From Lathyrus oleraceus (taxonomy: Eukaryota > Streptophyta > Magnoliopsida > Fabales > Fabaceae), in NCBI RefSeq assembly GCF_024323335.1, contig NC_066580.1, forward strand, positions 261,313,332 through 261,377,331: DNA of 64,000 bases, given 5' to 3'. Made by a program: the position numbers and the translations under genes. The number at the start of each line of letters is the position of its first letter. Position 1 is the stretch's first letter. This document shows positions 10,820 to 21,735 of this stretch, piece by piece. A model generated the notes under the pieces. The model made no database searches and had not been told where the DNA came from. It was given only the letters and a program-made list of their open reading frames with translations.

Positions 10820-11999
10820 TGAAATTCTGGTATCAGATATGAGATGTCGAAGGTAATGTCAGAACACTAATATCTGAGTTATGCAAACAGGATAAAGATA
10901 AAGAATAGTAATGCAAGAGACACAAGCAATTGTTAACCTAGTTCGGTCCAACTCACCTACATCTGGGGGCTACCAAGCCAGGAAGGAAATCCACTAAAAT
11001 AGAATCAGTTCAAAGACTCTCCGTACACTTTAACAAGTTACAGTCTTTCTCACCTAATCTCTAGCCGTGCAATTTCTACCTAAGCACTCTTAGATATGAG
11101 AACCCACTCACTTCCCTACAATCACACCTGTGATCTTAAACAACAATCCCTTGAGAAAAGAAAACACTTTTCAATAACACACTCTTGATTTTACTTCACA
11201 CTTTCAATCAAGAAGACACACTCTTGATCTTGCTTAACAGCTTTGATCAAGAAGACACGCACTTTTGCTTAACAGCTTTAGAGTGACAAATTACAACCAC
11301 AAATCAGACCAATTCAATCATCAATGGATGACTTGAATGGCTTACAAGTCTCACGACTAAACAGACACAAACCCTAGCTCTCCCTATTTATTTCGCTCAG
11401 TATTGGTTGTGTTCTAAAACAGGTTTTCTAAGTCCCTTTTTATAGAAGCTTTCAGCTGGGCTTGGATATCTTGAAAACCCTAAATCTATTTTCCAATTAA
11501 ATCTTTTCATAACAGCTGGTTAGATCTCCTTGGAAAATAAGTAAATCAGGTTGTAATCCATGATCGAATGCGCCAGCTGATCAGATCTTTAATCATACAT
11601 AAATTGCTATTAATTATGCAATCACAAAACACCAAACATTCACACTAAATGTTCTGTATACAGGATGTCATGACATCGGGTCTGACATCCTGGAAAAATC
11701 CTGCATAATTCCATAATTCCTTTTATAACTTCCAGCATGTACATATACATCAGATGCCATGACATTGTGTATGACATCCTGATACAATCCTGCATAATTA
11801 TGTTTTTCCATTTTAACTCCAGCAGGAACACACATATCAGATGCCATGTCCTTATGTATGACATTCTGAAACAATCCTGCATGATCATGTTCTTGAACTC
11901 CAGCAGGTACATAGGATATCTTATGTTAAGACATCACACATAACATCTTGTGAACACTCTTTGTTTTACCAAAATTGCTGCCAACACTTATAACCAACA
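10820..11999 (-). mobile_element. Solo LTR, probably Ty1/copia, with target duplication
   Basis: A 1180-bp unit starting TG and ending CA, flanked on both sides by the 5-bp direct repeat cttcc (10815-10819 and 12000-12004). The uninterrupted homologous site in the left arm (near 8835) confirms it as an insertion. The minus strand reads TGTTGGTTATAAGTG at the start and contains a TATA-like element, CTATAAAAAGG, near 11440-11450, which sets the direction. It contains the GATGTCATGACATC array. No internal region remains, so it arose by LTR-LTR recombination. Confidence 0.85.
11664..11950. repeat. Tandem repeats carrying the palindromic word GATGTCATGACATC
   Basis: About three and a half units of 80-90 bp. 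Each begins with the word (gatgtcatgacatc at 11664-11677, then gatgccatgacattgtg and two more decayed copies), followed within 20 bp by a second half-word (tgacatcctg) and then tcctgcat and actccagca blocks. Confidence 0.8.
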
Positions 12000-12404
12000 C
12001 TTCCAACCATTAATCAATTGTGATACTATGCTTGTGTTGAATACATGCTAATGGTGAAAATTACATGACGAATCTAGTAAGTTAACCTAGGATTGATATT
12101 AGGCCATGAGTTAGGTTTATAACTTAGATAACATTGGATGACGGTATTCATTCGTACGACGCTTATGTGGAGAGCGTGGATGAATTGTTGCCATGATTGA
12201 GAATGAGACGCATTGTATGGAACATGCCATGTTATTGTTGTGTATTGTGGTGAATGAAGTCACCTGTGATTGATGGATCTTGTTACGGTTTGTGGAACCG
12301 ATCATGTATTCAGAATGTGTGTTTTTATGTGATGGTGCACATCTCTATTTGTTATGCTTAGATGAGTAAGCATTGGGATGTGAGACCGATGATTCGAGGC
12401 TCAA

Positions 12405-12555
12405 TCAGGTTTGAGTCCCAACCACGGAGGACATGGGGGAAAGGTGGAAACCTAATTGGGTTAGATTCCCATACGGTGAAAGAGACCCTAAGTGGGTTAG
12501 ATTCTCATACGGGTGACGATCGCTTGAACTGGGGATTGAGCCTCATAGAGGACCC
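12405..12555 (+). repeat. Short LTR tandem repeats (gtgggttagattcccatacgg type)
   Basis: Four imperfect copies with 36-40 bp periodicity. Two are nearly identical (12458-12476 and 12494-12512). They match the units at 32890-33036 and, reversed, 3604-3752, and mark the 3' third of this LTR superfamily. Confidence 0.75.
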
Positions 12556-13136
12556 GATATCCACCGCAAAAGTCGAATCATACGAGCATTCTAGAACCGG
12601 ACCTGGCTTAGACTTAAGTCTGTTCGGGAATTGATGTTTCATAATTTGAATAATGATCGTGGTTGAGTCATGAGAAGTTAGGTGCATGTTGCCATACATT
12701 GCGAGTTAGTTTCTCCATCGCTTAAGTCTTTGTTCCCTTGTTGACTTGAGTGGATTATTGATTAGAAAAACCCTTTAGAGCCGAGTGGACCCATAAGATA
12801 GGGAACCCACTGGGTTTATTATCTCACCCCATGTTGTTGATTATTTTTGAGGTGGTTCTGAGTAGGTGAAGGGTAAGGGCAAGATAGAGTGACGTCTTGC
12901 ATACCTGATGACTGGATGGCTTTTCCGCTGTGTAGATATTTTTGGGATCATTGTTTCATGATCTAGCTCTTAGTTTTTATTTTTGGCACTTTTGTGTACA
13001 TTTTGTGCCATGTTATGTTTCTTTTGGGCATGTATGTATATGTACACCGTGCTGCTAAGTGCTTATGTATTTCAGTACCAGTTTTACATTATGTATAATA
13101 TGTATTCTAGACATATATTATATGTAGGTGTTACAG

Positions 13137-13150
13137 TTAGTATCAGAGCA
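13137..13150 (+). other. Primer binding site, initiator tRNA-Met type
   Basis: TTAGTATCAGAGCA directly after the LTR end, one base from TTGGTATCAGAGC. It is the start site of minus-strand DNA synthesis in Tekay/Del elements. Confidence 0.8.
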
Positions 13151-13290
13151 GGTCGTATCCTCGACCTAGCCATGAAATATTATAAGTATTCCTTTCTGCC
13201 TCATATGTGGGTTGTCATCATTGTCCTTGGTGTTATGTTCATAGTATTGAGTCTGATAAACTTATTCCTATTTGTATGAAATTCAGGATC

Positions 13291-14670
13291 ATGGCTGACA
13301 GATGCAGAGGTCGTGGTAGGCCCAGAACTCAGAATTCAGACTCTGAACCGCCAAGTGGTAGTGAAGGATTTCAATGGCCTCAGTTTGTGTAACAGATGCA
13401 ACAACAACAAAACCAATTCATGCAACAAACGATGCAACAGTGGAATGGTGGTTTGCATCCTCAAGGGGTTCCACAAGAAGCTGAAGGTGGTAGTTTCCGA
13501 GATTTCTTCCGCATGAATCCTCCTGAATTCCATGGTGGGTTGAATCCTGTGAAGGCTCAGGAGTGGATAACCAGCATGGAAAGGATTTTTCAGATAGTGC
13601 ATTGTAGTGAAGAGAATAAGGTTGTGTTTTCTTCTCACATGATGAAAGGTACGACTGTGAGATGGTGAGAGAGTTCTTCGACTCTTATGACCAATCAAGG
13701 AGTACCTAAGGATTGGGAGCATTTTAAGACTATTTTCCTGGATAAGTATTTTTCTAGTTCTTTGAGGACTCAGAAAGAGTTTGAGTTTCAACAGTTTAGG
13801 CAGGGTACTATGACAGTAGCTGCGTATGCTGAGAAGTTCGAAGATATGGCTGCTTATTTTAGACAAGCTGCGTACGCACCAGATGGGAGGTGGAAGATTG
13901 ATCAGTTTTTGTTTGGTCTAAGGGGTGAAATTTCTCATAGTGTTTCTCAAAGATAATTCACTACTTATGATGAGTTATTAAGGCAATACTATGTGGCTGA
14001 GAACAGTTTGAAGAAAGTTCAAGAAGAAAGGGATCGGTATAGGAGTGGACAAAGAGACCAAGGAAGGCCAGGAAGCCAATTCAGGCTTAGATCTCAGGCT
14101 TTCAAAGGAAAACAGGTGCAACACGCAAGACCTAACCATCCACCTCAATGTCAAGTGTGTAAGAAGTCTCATTTTGGAAGATGTCCTGGAAGTGGAGTTA
14201 GGTGTTTTACTTGTCAGAGGGAGGGACACATGTTTAGGGAATGTCCTCAGAATAAGAATCAGATGCAGGGGAGGAGCGTCGGTCGAGTTTATACTTTGGA
14301 TGCAAGGAAGGCTAAGAGCAAAAATGCCTTAATTACTGGTACGTGTCTCGTCAATGAATATCCTTGTTTTGTATTGTTTAATTGTGAGGCGACGCACTAT
14401 TTTGTATCAATTCAGTGCATGAAGCGTCTTGGCTTGCAAGCAATTCCCTTGTCTCCTCCTATGGTGGTTACTACCGCCGTGGATGATGTGGTTCAGACAC
14501 CATTGATTTGTGAATATTGTTCGCTCTCGCTGAATGGTAGAGTTTTCCAGATTGATCTTATTTGTTTACCATTTAAGAAGGTTGATGTGGTTTTGGGGAT
14601 GGATTGGCTCTCTGCCAATTCGGTGTTTATTGGATGCGAAGAGAAGTTGATTATCATTCCATATAATGAA
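13291..14670 (+). pseudogene. gag-pro: Tekay-type gag and protease, broken
   Basis: Gag starts at the ATG at 13291, after a leader of about 150 bp. A gag core follows (FRMNPPEFHGGLNPVKAQEW, then FKTIFLDKYFSSSLRTQKEF and FQQFRQGTMTVAAYAEKFED). A CCHC zinc knuckle lies near 14200-14250 (CFTCQREGHMFREC), preceded by a second cysteine motif (CQVCKKSHFGRC). The aspartic protease follows, ending with DVVLGMDWLSAN. Stops interrupt gag near 13390 and 13666, and a stop near 13953 ends the second gag block. The protease active-site triplet is damaged: the family's D-S/T-G is N-C-E here (FNCEATHYF), so it would be inactive even if translated. The reading is cut at 14670, where an inverted LTR fragment begins. 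Confidence 0.85.
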
Positions 14671-15272
14671 TAAAAACAACAACATCAAGAGAAATATTCA
14701 TCATATAGCATGGATTTTCATGATTTATCTATGATTCTACAAACCCTAATCTTCTAGAAATCCTAGGGTTTCTAACTAAAACCCGCCTCAAGAAATAGAA
14801 GAGGAGAAGTTGTTGAAGATGAGATGAGGATGAAGATGAGATGAGGATGAAGATGATGGTGTTGGTTCCAAGCTTTCTTCTTCTTCTTCATTAGCCTTGT
14901 TTTCTCTTCTTCTCTTGAGCTTCCTCTTTCTCTCTATTCACTTGTCTGATACATAAAGAAAACAATTGGCATGTGGTAAGTAGTAAGAGATAGTAACATG
15001 TGGACAACAAGCCTTGTAGCATATGTGTGGTTAGTAAGTGGTTACTAGTAGCAACAAATATCTCAAGTGGAAATAAACTTATAATATTTGTTCTACCAGA
15101 GCTATTGACCCATTATTAGTGTTACCAAAATATCCCAATTAATATTAATTAAGTCAACATGAACCCATTATCTACTCTATTTATCTCAATTGACAACTTT
15201 TAGAGCACATGGGAACTCAATTGATCTCAATTAATAGGAATTTAGGTATTTAAGGAAACACGGGGTATTACA
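14671..15272 (-). mobile_element. Tekay-type LTR, first 600 bp (3' LTR of the minus-strand half-element)
   Basis: On the minus strand it begins at 15272 with TGTAATACCCCGTG, right after a polypurine tract, and matches 9738-10300 of the plus-strand LTR. It ends abruptly at 14671 against the plus-strand protease fragment, sharing only an A/T-rich base or two at the joint. Confidence 0.85.
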
Positions 15273-15287
15273 TCCTCCCCCCTTAAA
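15273..15287 (-). other. Polypurine tract
   Basis: The minus strand reads TTTAAGGGGGGAGGA immediately before the LTR start TGTAATACC. This is the plus-strand primer of Ty3/gypsy reverse transcription. Confidence 0.85.
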
Positions 15288-15309
15288 TAAAAATTCGTCC
15301 TCGAATTTA

Positions 15310-17119
15310 AATATTACCTGGAAGAGATAAGGGTAAGCTTCTCGCATTTCTGACTCCAGTTCCCAGGTAGCATTGCCCGAATGTGATTCATCCCACTGAA
15401 TCTTAACAAGAGGAATCTCCTTATTCCTTAATACCTTAACTTCTCATCCTGCAATGCGACTTGGTAGAGGTTCGAAAGTCAGATCTTCTTCTACTTTTTT
15501 TATTGAATCTGGAAGGATAGGCTGAAGAGAATCTGGAATGAACTTTCGAAGTTGGGATACATGAAAAATGTCATTCATTTCGGATAGAGAAGGTGGTAAA
15601 GCTAATTTGTAGGCTACTTCTCCAATCCTCTCTATAATCTGGTATGGCCATATGTATCTTGGACTTAGCTTCCATGACTCAAACGGTCCTTTCAATCTCA
15701 ACCTCGGAGTCACCTTCAAAAATACATGATCACCTTCATCAAATTCCAATGGTCTCCTCCTGTGATCCGCATAGCTCTTTTGGTGATCTTGCACTTTCTT
15801 CATCTTATCACGGACCATCCTTATCTTTTCGGTAGTCTCTTGAATAATCTCCGGCCCTAAGATCCTTTCTTCACCAACTTTCGTCCAACATAGTGGTGTC
15901 CTACATTTCCTTCCATACAAGGCTTCATAAGGAGCCATCCCAATACTTTCATGATAACTATTGTTACATGCGAATTCAATCAATGGTAAAAGCTCCTTCC
16001 AATTCCCTCCACTTTCAAGTACACAAGCTCTTAACATATCTTCTAGTGTTTGTATCATCCGTTCAGTCTGAGCATCCATTTGAGGATGATTAGAAGTACT
16101 CAAACATAATCTCGATCCCATAGCTTGCTGGAATGCCTTCCAAAATCTTGAAGTAAACTTTGGGTCTCTATCGAACACAATGCTAGTTGGAACACCATGC
16201 AACCTAACAATTTTTGAAATGAACAATCGTGCAAGATGACATGCCTTGTAAGTAGTCTTCACAACCAAGAAGTGTGCGGACTTAGTTAATCGATCCACAA
16301 TCACCCAAATTGAATCATAACCACCTTGGGTCTGAGGTAACCCCACTGCAAAATCCATTGAAATACTATCCCATTTCCAAACTGGAATCTCTAAAGGTCA
16401 CAATAAGCCACCTGATGCTCGATCTTTACCTGCCAGCATACAATGCATTCCGACACATACTCTACAATATACCTTTTCATTTCAGACCACCAATAATCCT
16501 TCTTGGTATCTTGATACATCTTCGATGAACCTGGATGTATAGTAAACGCCCCCTTGCGGCCTTCCTCTAAAACTTTTCTTTTCAGCTCGATATCATTCGG
16601 AACACAAATCCTTTGATTAAATAGAATAACTCCATCCGGTGACTGAGTGAAACCTGGTTGAGTCGACATCTCTTGCAGCTTCTCATCTATCATTTGTCCT
16701 TGTCGGATCTCTTCCCTTAGGTTAGAAATAACATTCAAATTTCCCATTATCACACCATCCTGCGTCCAACTAAACTGAAGATTAAGATCTCAGAACTTTT
16801 CTAACAATGCGTATTCTAACATCATCAACTCAGCTTTATGCATCTCTTTCCGACTTAAGGCATCCGCAACCTGTTTCGCCTTCCCCGGGTGATGCTTAAG
16901 CTCAAAGCCAAAGTCCTTCAAATACTCCATCCATCTTCTCTGTCTCATGTTTAACTCTTTCTGGTCAAATAAGTATTTCAAACTCTTGTGATCACTAAGC
17001 ATCTCAAAATGCACTCCATACAAGTAATGTCGCCACATTTTCAATGCAAAAACAACAACAGCTAGTTCAAGATCATGAGTTGGATAGTTCTCTTCATGAG
17101 GCTTTAGCTGACGAGAGGC
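15310..17119 (-). pseudogene. pol: Tekay-type RNase H (end), integrase and chromodomain
   Basis: Reading leftward: end of RNase H (17119-16790, with [15 protein letters not shown] and ADALSRK), then the integrase zinc region (16753-16391, HPGSSKMY then C-x2-C in CIVC). The integrase core follows (16358 onward) with catalytic Asp in MDFAVGLP, Asp in FDRDPKFTS and Glu in AQTERMIQTLEDML all visible. Last comes a C-terminal chromodomain (15445-15310: VKVLRNKEIPLVKIQW, then ATWELESEM), which defines the Tekay chromovirus lineage. Breaks: a stop near 16790, a frameshift near 16400, and a TGA just before the chromodomain (15445). A solo LTR at 17125 separates it from the rest of RNase H. Confidence 0.9.
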
Positions 17120-17124
17120 ATAAG

Positions 17125-18499
17125 TGAAGGAGAATTGCCATCCAAGGCGCAGCGGAATTTAAAAATTTCTCCATTTAGTGATCCTTACGAATGGGCATGA
17201 TCAGTGATAGAATCGTTACCTCTTGTGGCGATTCAAACCTTTGGTGCAGATCTCTGATAATGATCAAAACCTTTGATACAGATCCACGGGGCGATCACGA
17301 ACGTTGAACGATGACAACGTCTCTACTCAGTCCACACGAACGGATTCCTTCAATCGCAGTGCTAGCTGTTATGAATGAAGGCTTTGAGTGAGAGAAAGAG
17401 GGAAACAAATTTCCAAGTCTCTACTTGAATTTCAGTCTGAGTGGAGTGGAGTGGAGTGGAGTGGCAATGCTTCTACCCAAGGAGTTCTATTTATAGAACC
17501 ACTTGTGTGGGCTTCAAGCTAAAAAGCCCACTTAAGTGTATTTTGGCCCATATCTTATAATATGCCCAAAATCACTTAAGTATTTGGTACCTTACCATAT
17601 TTCGTCTCCCACTTAAGTGCACCGTACCTTACGGTGTTCCTTAGTTACTCTATTTCTCATCAATCCGTCCTTTGTGTGTGACCCTATAGGTTTTCGCGGC
17701 GTTGGCAATTATATTAAATCACGCATTTAACATAATAAACAGTGAGCGGTATCTAGCAACACATCACTGCTACCCAAGTCACGAAAATGTCATGTGATCT
17801 GACAAAACCTCCTGTGATAATAATTATGTGTATAATTACCCTTTTGCCCTTATGTCTATATTGAACACAAGGTATAGACCGTGTCACCCTTGTCCAGTTC
17901 AATATTGGGCCCATAGACATTTATCCTGTTACGCAGGATTGGCAAATTCCATCTAGGACACTCATGTCCCTCAGCATGCTTCGTGAAGTACCCATCAACT
18001 GTCTTTATGGTTATCCAGTTACGGACAACGTTGGATCAGCAATAAAGCACTCGACTCTACATCTAGGATCCATAGTGGTTTCAGGTCGAAGAGTGGTATA
18101 CACTATTATCACCATGAGAATAACTTATGACACTTTGCATAACTTTCTATATAGTATTCTCATAGCGGGTCAATCCGGTATAAATATTACTCCTAATATT
18201 CATACCTATGTTTAAGACTTGATAACTCTTTATCCATGATCCATGAGATGTGATCATCAGTCTACAAACATAATAGTCTTAATGCTTTAATGTTATCCCA
18301 CTTCACACTAAAGCTCGACTACGGATACTTTAAGAATAGTGTCCTTATGTTTAATGTGTTCTCATGATTAAGTCACACTTAATACATTAAATGGACTATC
18401 TATTCCAGGGACTTTATTAATCAACTATAATAAAGAAAATGCCTTTAAATAATTCGATACAAGTACCAAAAGTATTGGCCTCTAGGGCTTACACCAACA
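17125..18499 (-). mobile_element. Solo LTR, probably Ty1/copia, inside Tekay RNase H
   Basis: A 1375-bp unit, TG...CA, flanked by the 5-bp direct repeat ataag (17120-17124 and 18500-18504). The minus strand starts TGTTGGTGTAAGCCC and has a TATA box, TTCTATAAATAGAAC, near 17490. A GTGGA minisatellite of about five units lies at 17440-17464. Removing the insert and one target copy restores the order of the RNase H frame, since 1380 bp is a multiple of three. No internal sequence remains. Confidence 0.88.
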
Positions 18500-18504
18500 A
18501 TAAG

Positions 18505-19756
18505 CTACAACCTGATCACTCTACATTAACACCCCTCCTAATACTTTCTTAGAGGCATCACAAAATACTTCATAAGACTTACTAGGGTCGGGGATGACTA
18601 AAACAGGAGCAGTCGTTAGCTTCTCCTTCAAACTCATGAAACTCTGCTCACACTTCGAATCCCACTTAAGAGAAATTTCCTTTCGGGTAAGTCTAGTCAT
18701 TGGTAAAGCTATCTGTGAAAACCCCCTTATAAACCTTTGATAGTAACCTGCCAAACCCAACAAACTTCTGACTTCGGAAGCATTCTTCGGTCTTTCCCAA
18801 TTAATAACTGCTTCAACTTTAGATGGATCCACTGACACTCCTCCTTGTGATATTACATGACCAAGAAACTTCACTTCGTTCATCCAAAATTCACACTTAC
18901 TTAACTTGACAAAAATTTGCTTCTCTTGCAGTACTGATAGGACAATCCTTAGGTGTTCTTCGTGCTCTTAGGGAGTACGAGAATAACTAAGAACGTCATC
19001 AATAAAGATTACCACAAACTGGTCCAAGTAAGGTTGGAATATCCGATTCATATAGTCCATGAAAATAGCAGGGGCATTCGTCACACCAAACGGGATTACA
19101 AGGAACTCATAATGGCCATATCGGGTTCTAAATGCGGTCTTTGGTACATTTGTATTCTTAACTCTTATTTTGTGATAGCCCGATTGCGAATCAATCTTCG
19201 AGAACACATAGGCTCCTTTCAACTGATCTAACAAATCGTCTATCCTTGGCAGAGGATACTTGTCCTTAATGGTAACTTTATTCAACTGGCGATAATCAAT
19301 AGACAACCTCATGCTATCGTCCTTCTTCTTTACTAGTAACACTGGAGCTCCCCATGGTGAGACACTAGGTCAGATGAAATGCTTGGTTAACAACTCTTCC
19401 AATTGATTCTTCAACTCTCTCAACTCGAGTGGCGCCATGCGATACGGAGAAACGGAGATTGGAGCCGTCCCAGGTATTAGATCAATAGAGAACTCCAATC
19501 CCCTTTCAGGAGGAAGAGAGGTGACATCCTCAGGGAAAACTTCCGGAAATCGCAAACGACAGGAATTTGTGTAACACTCAGATTATCGCTAGATTCCTTG
19601 GTAAGTACCAAGAGAACTGACTTTTCCTTCTCAAATAAGAAATTAACCATGCCCATCGTACCTTCTAAGATAGTAGTTAATACATCCTTTGGAGTAGCTT
19701 CACTATATGGAATGATAATCAACTTCTCTTCGCATCTAATAAAACCGAATTGACGG
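18505..19756 (-). pseudogene. pol: Tekay-type protease end, reverse transcriptase and start of RNase H
   Basis: Read from 19756: the last residues of protease (CEEKLIIIPYSEATPKDV), the linker and RT N-terminus ([16 protein letters not shown]), then RT motifs [43 protein letters not shown] and the catalytic FIDD box near 18990. RNase H starts with VFCDASKKVLGGVLM. The frame is one register throughout but carries single in-frame stops near 19370 and 18968. The first 55 bp or so repeat the last 55 bp of the plus-strand gag-protease fragment (14616-14670), so the two halves overlap. Upstream it is fused directly to 138 bp of LTR. Confidence 0.9.
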
Positions 19757-19894
19757 CCAATTAATATTAATTAAGTTAACCTGAACCCACTATTTACTTT
19801 ATTTATCCCAATTGATAACTTTTAGAGCACATAGGAACTCAATTGATCTCAATTAATAAGAATTTAGGTATTTAAGGAAACACGGGGTATTACA
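19757..19894 (-). mobile_element. First 138 bp of a Tekay-type LTR fused to pol
   Basis: On the minus strand it starts TGTAATACCCCGTG at 19894 and runs to TTAATATTAATTGG, then jumps into the end of protease. The rest of the 5' LTR, the leader, gag and most of protease are missing. The right flank at 19895 is a different LTR, so 19894/19895 is a true insertion end of the element. Confidence 0.8.
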
Positions 19895-21350
19895 CCTTTC
19901 CACGAGATATGGTCAAAAGATAGCCAACATCCACTATATAGATTTCGTTATCCATCAGATATTGTCAATGGAATCAAGACCTCCCCTGAGTATAATATGA
20001 TTTATGGAGTTAAGGTAATTTGTCTCAATTATTCATCTATCCTGATCACTAATTTATATAAGATTCAAACTTGGAATAAGCACGAAAAGGGGTTATTCTC
20101 AAGTATGTGATTATTATCATAAATCATTACATGATTATACTCATTAATCATAATATCATAATATCTTTCCATGCAAAGCTAATTTGGATCGTACCTAGAC
20201 TATTGTTCACCATCTATGCAATTTTGGCATTCTTGTAGATGGAATGATTTATCTCAATTAACTACCCGCTCATGGGTACACATCGGGGCACCTTTCAAAA
20301 TCGAGCATCACAACCTAAATTATTCACCATAACCTACGTTTTTATTACCTTACCTATGGGACATTGCACACATAAGTAAAGGAAAGTACATTCATTTCCC
20401 AAATACCAAACATGCAAACAAATATCTTTAAGTATCATCATTCGATAGAACTTTAAACAAGTTTTCCAACGCATTCAATTGTGTCTTAATTCGAGTTATG
20501 AAACTCAAGTTATGAGGAAAAGAGGTATGAACAAAATTTGTTTCTCCTCATTTGAATCAGGTATATTCTCTTACTCAAATCAAATCAGGTAGAAGGTTTT
20601 TCTGTAGAAATTTACTCTATGATTCAAATCATGTTGATACCCTGTCTCGAATCGAATAAGACAAAGTTGAATTTCTCTATTTTCTTGCATAAAAATCACT
20701 TTTAAACCCATCTTCTTCAACCTCTAACCATCCAAGCCATATTCAATCATATTAAAACATATTCAAACATTTCATACCATTAATTTGGATCATATAAGAC
20801 ATATATAGAAACTTTATTCTTGTGAATATCTAAAGAATTCACAACCACAACAACACAACTTCATGTCATCAACATGTCATGATCTCAAGCAACAACAACA
20901 TAGCTTCAACAAATATTCACACAAAATCCACACAACATCAATACAACAACACAACATCAATACAACAACAACACAACATAACTTCATGGATTAGCAACAA
21001 CAACACATGACATGGCAAGAATCATGTTTCAAATACCAATTTCACAACAAAGCAAGAAATCATAAAACCCTAAAACCCAATTTCATGCAAAATTTCTCCC
21101 AAAGCTACAACTATCTAAGAACACACCTTTAATAAGGAAGATGATGATTAAATTGAGGTGAAATGAGATGAAGTTCTTATCATTCTTTCTTTGATTCAAG
21201 CTTTTCCTCATTTTCTTCTTTCAAGCTCTATTTCTCCCCCTCTCTTATTTATCTTCCTTCTCTCTTCTTTCCCTTAATATCTTTTGGAACAAATGAGAAG
21301 TGAATGAAGGAAATAATAAAAAGGAAACAAGTAGTAAACTTGTTTTTTCT
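19895..21350 (-). mobile_element. Older Ty3/gypsy LTR, 3' portion (continues at 24145-24349)
   Basis: Matches the plus-strand LTR at 30797-33440 in reverse, including a C/T-rich stretch (21180-21290) equal to the GA-rich stretch at 31090-31240 and the GATTCGAATC-type word array. It starts (minus strand) at 24349 with TGATACCCTATATCC. Its 3' end is lost at the Tekay insertion (19894), and a CACTA element splits it at 21351. Confidence 0.7.
20549..20668. repeat. Array of the palindromic word TGATTCGAATCA, copy in the split LTR
   Basis: About four decayed copies (tttgaatcagg, aaatcaaatcagg, atgattcaaatcat, tctcgaatcgaat) in 120 bp. It corresponds to the array at 31597-31756 in the related LTR, in reverse direction. 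Confidence 0.6.
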
Positions 21351-21374
21351 CACTACACCAAAAACTGGAATAGA

Positions 21375-21735
21375 CAGCGCACCTTAGAGGGCATTTTACT
21401 ACAAAAGCGCACTCTAAAGTGAAGCGAAAAAATAAGGAGCGAACAACTAGAATAGACAGCGCACTTTAGAGGGCGCTTTTGTAATAAAGCGCCCTCTAAG
21501 GTGAAGCGAAAAAATAAGGAGAAGATAGAGGGACAACAATACAGGGCGCTTTTTAGAAAGCGCCCTCTAAGGTTACCCTTAGAGGGCGCTTTTAAAAAAG
21601 CGCTCTATAAGTCCATGGGCATTTCCAGTTTATAAAGCGCTTTTGGAAAGCCTTAGAGAGCGCTTTCATAAACGCCCTCTTAGGCCCCCTTTAGAGGGCG
21701 CTTTTTTTCCACAAGCGCCCTCTAAGGTCCCCTTT
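21375..21735. repeat. CACTA subterminal repeats, left
   Basis: About ten copies of gagggcgcttt or its complement aaagcgccctc, mostly in head-to-head pairs that make short hairpins (for example gggcgctttttagaaagcgccc near 21543). Such repeats bind the CACTA-encoded transposase accessory protein in known EnSpm elements. Confidence 0.85.

Larger units (their letters stand above)
9738..13135 (+). mobile_element. Tekay-type Ty3/gypsy 5' LTR, interrupted by a solo LTR
   Basis: Lacks roughly the first 90 bp of the LTR (compare 15272 reading leftward) and runs to a canonical end ggtgttaca at 13135, directly before a tRNA-Met primer site. Without the inserted solo LTR (10820-11999) and its 5-bp duplication it is about 2.2 kb. 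It contains a GAA-rich stretch (10075-10100), the CAATCGATTG array, and gtgggttagattcccatac repeats (12405-12555). Its 9923-12195 portion is the right arm of the inverted repeat with 8641-9737. The open frames seen here (for example 9890-10171) show no coding character. Confidence 0.8.

Noticed and set aside
12362..12634. 90-codon open frame in plus-strand LTR
   Set aside because: It is made of the LTR tandem repeats and has no counterpart protein domain.
13336..13866. 176-codon minus-strand frame
   Set aside because: It is antisense to the Tekay gag domain, which has clear gag motifs on the plus strand.
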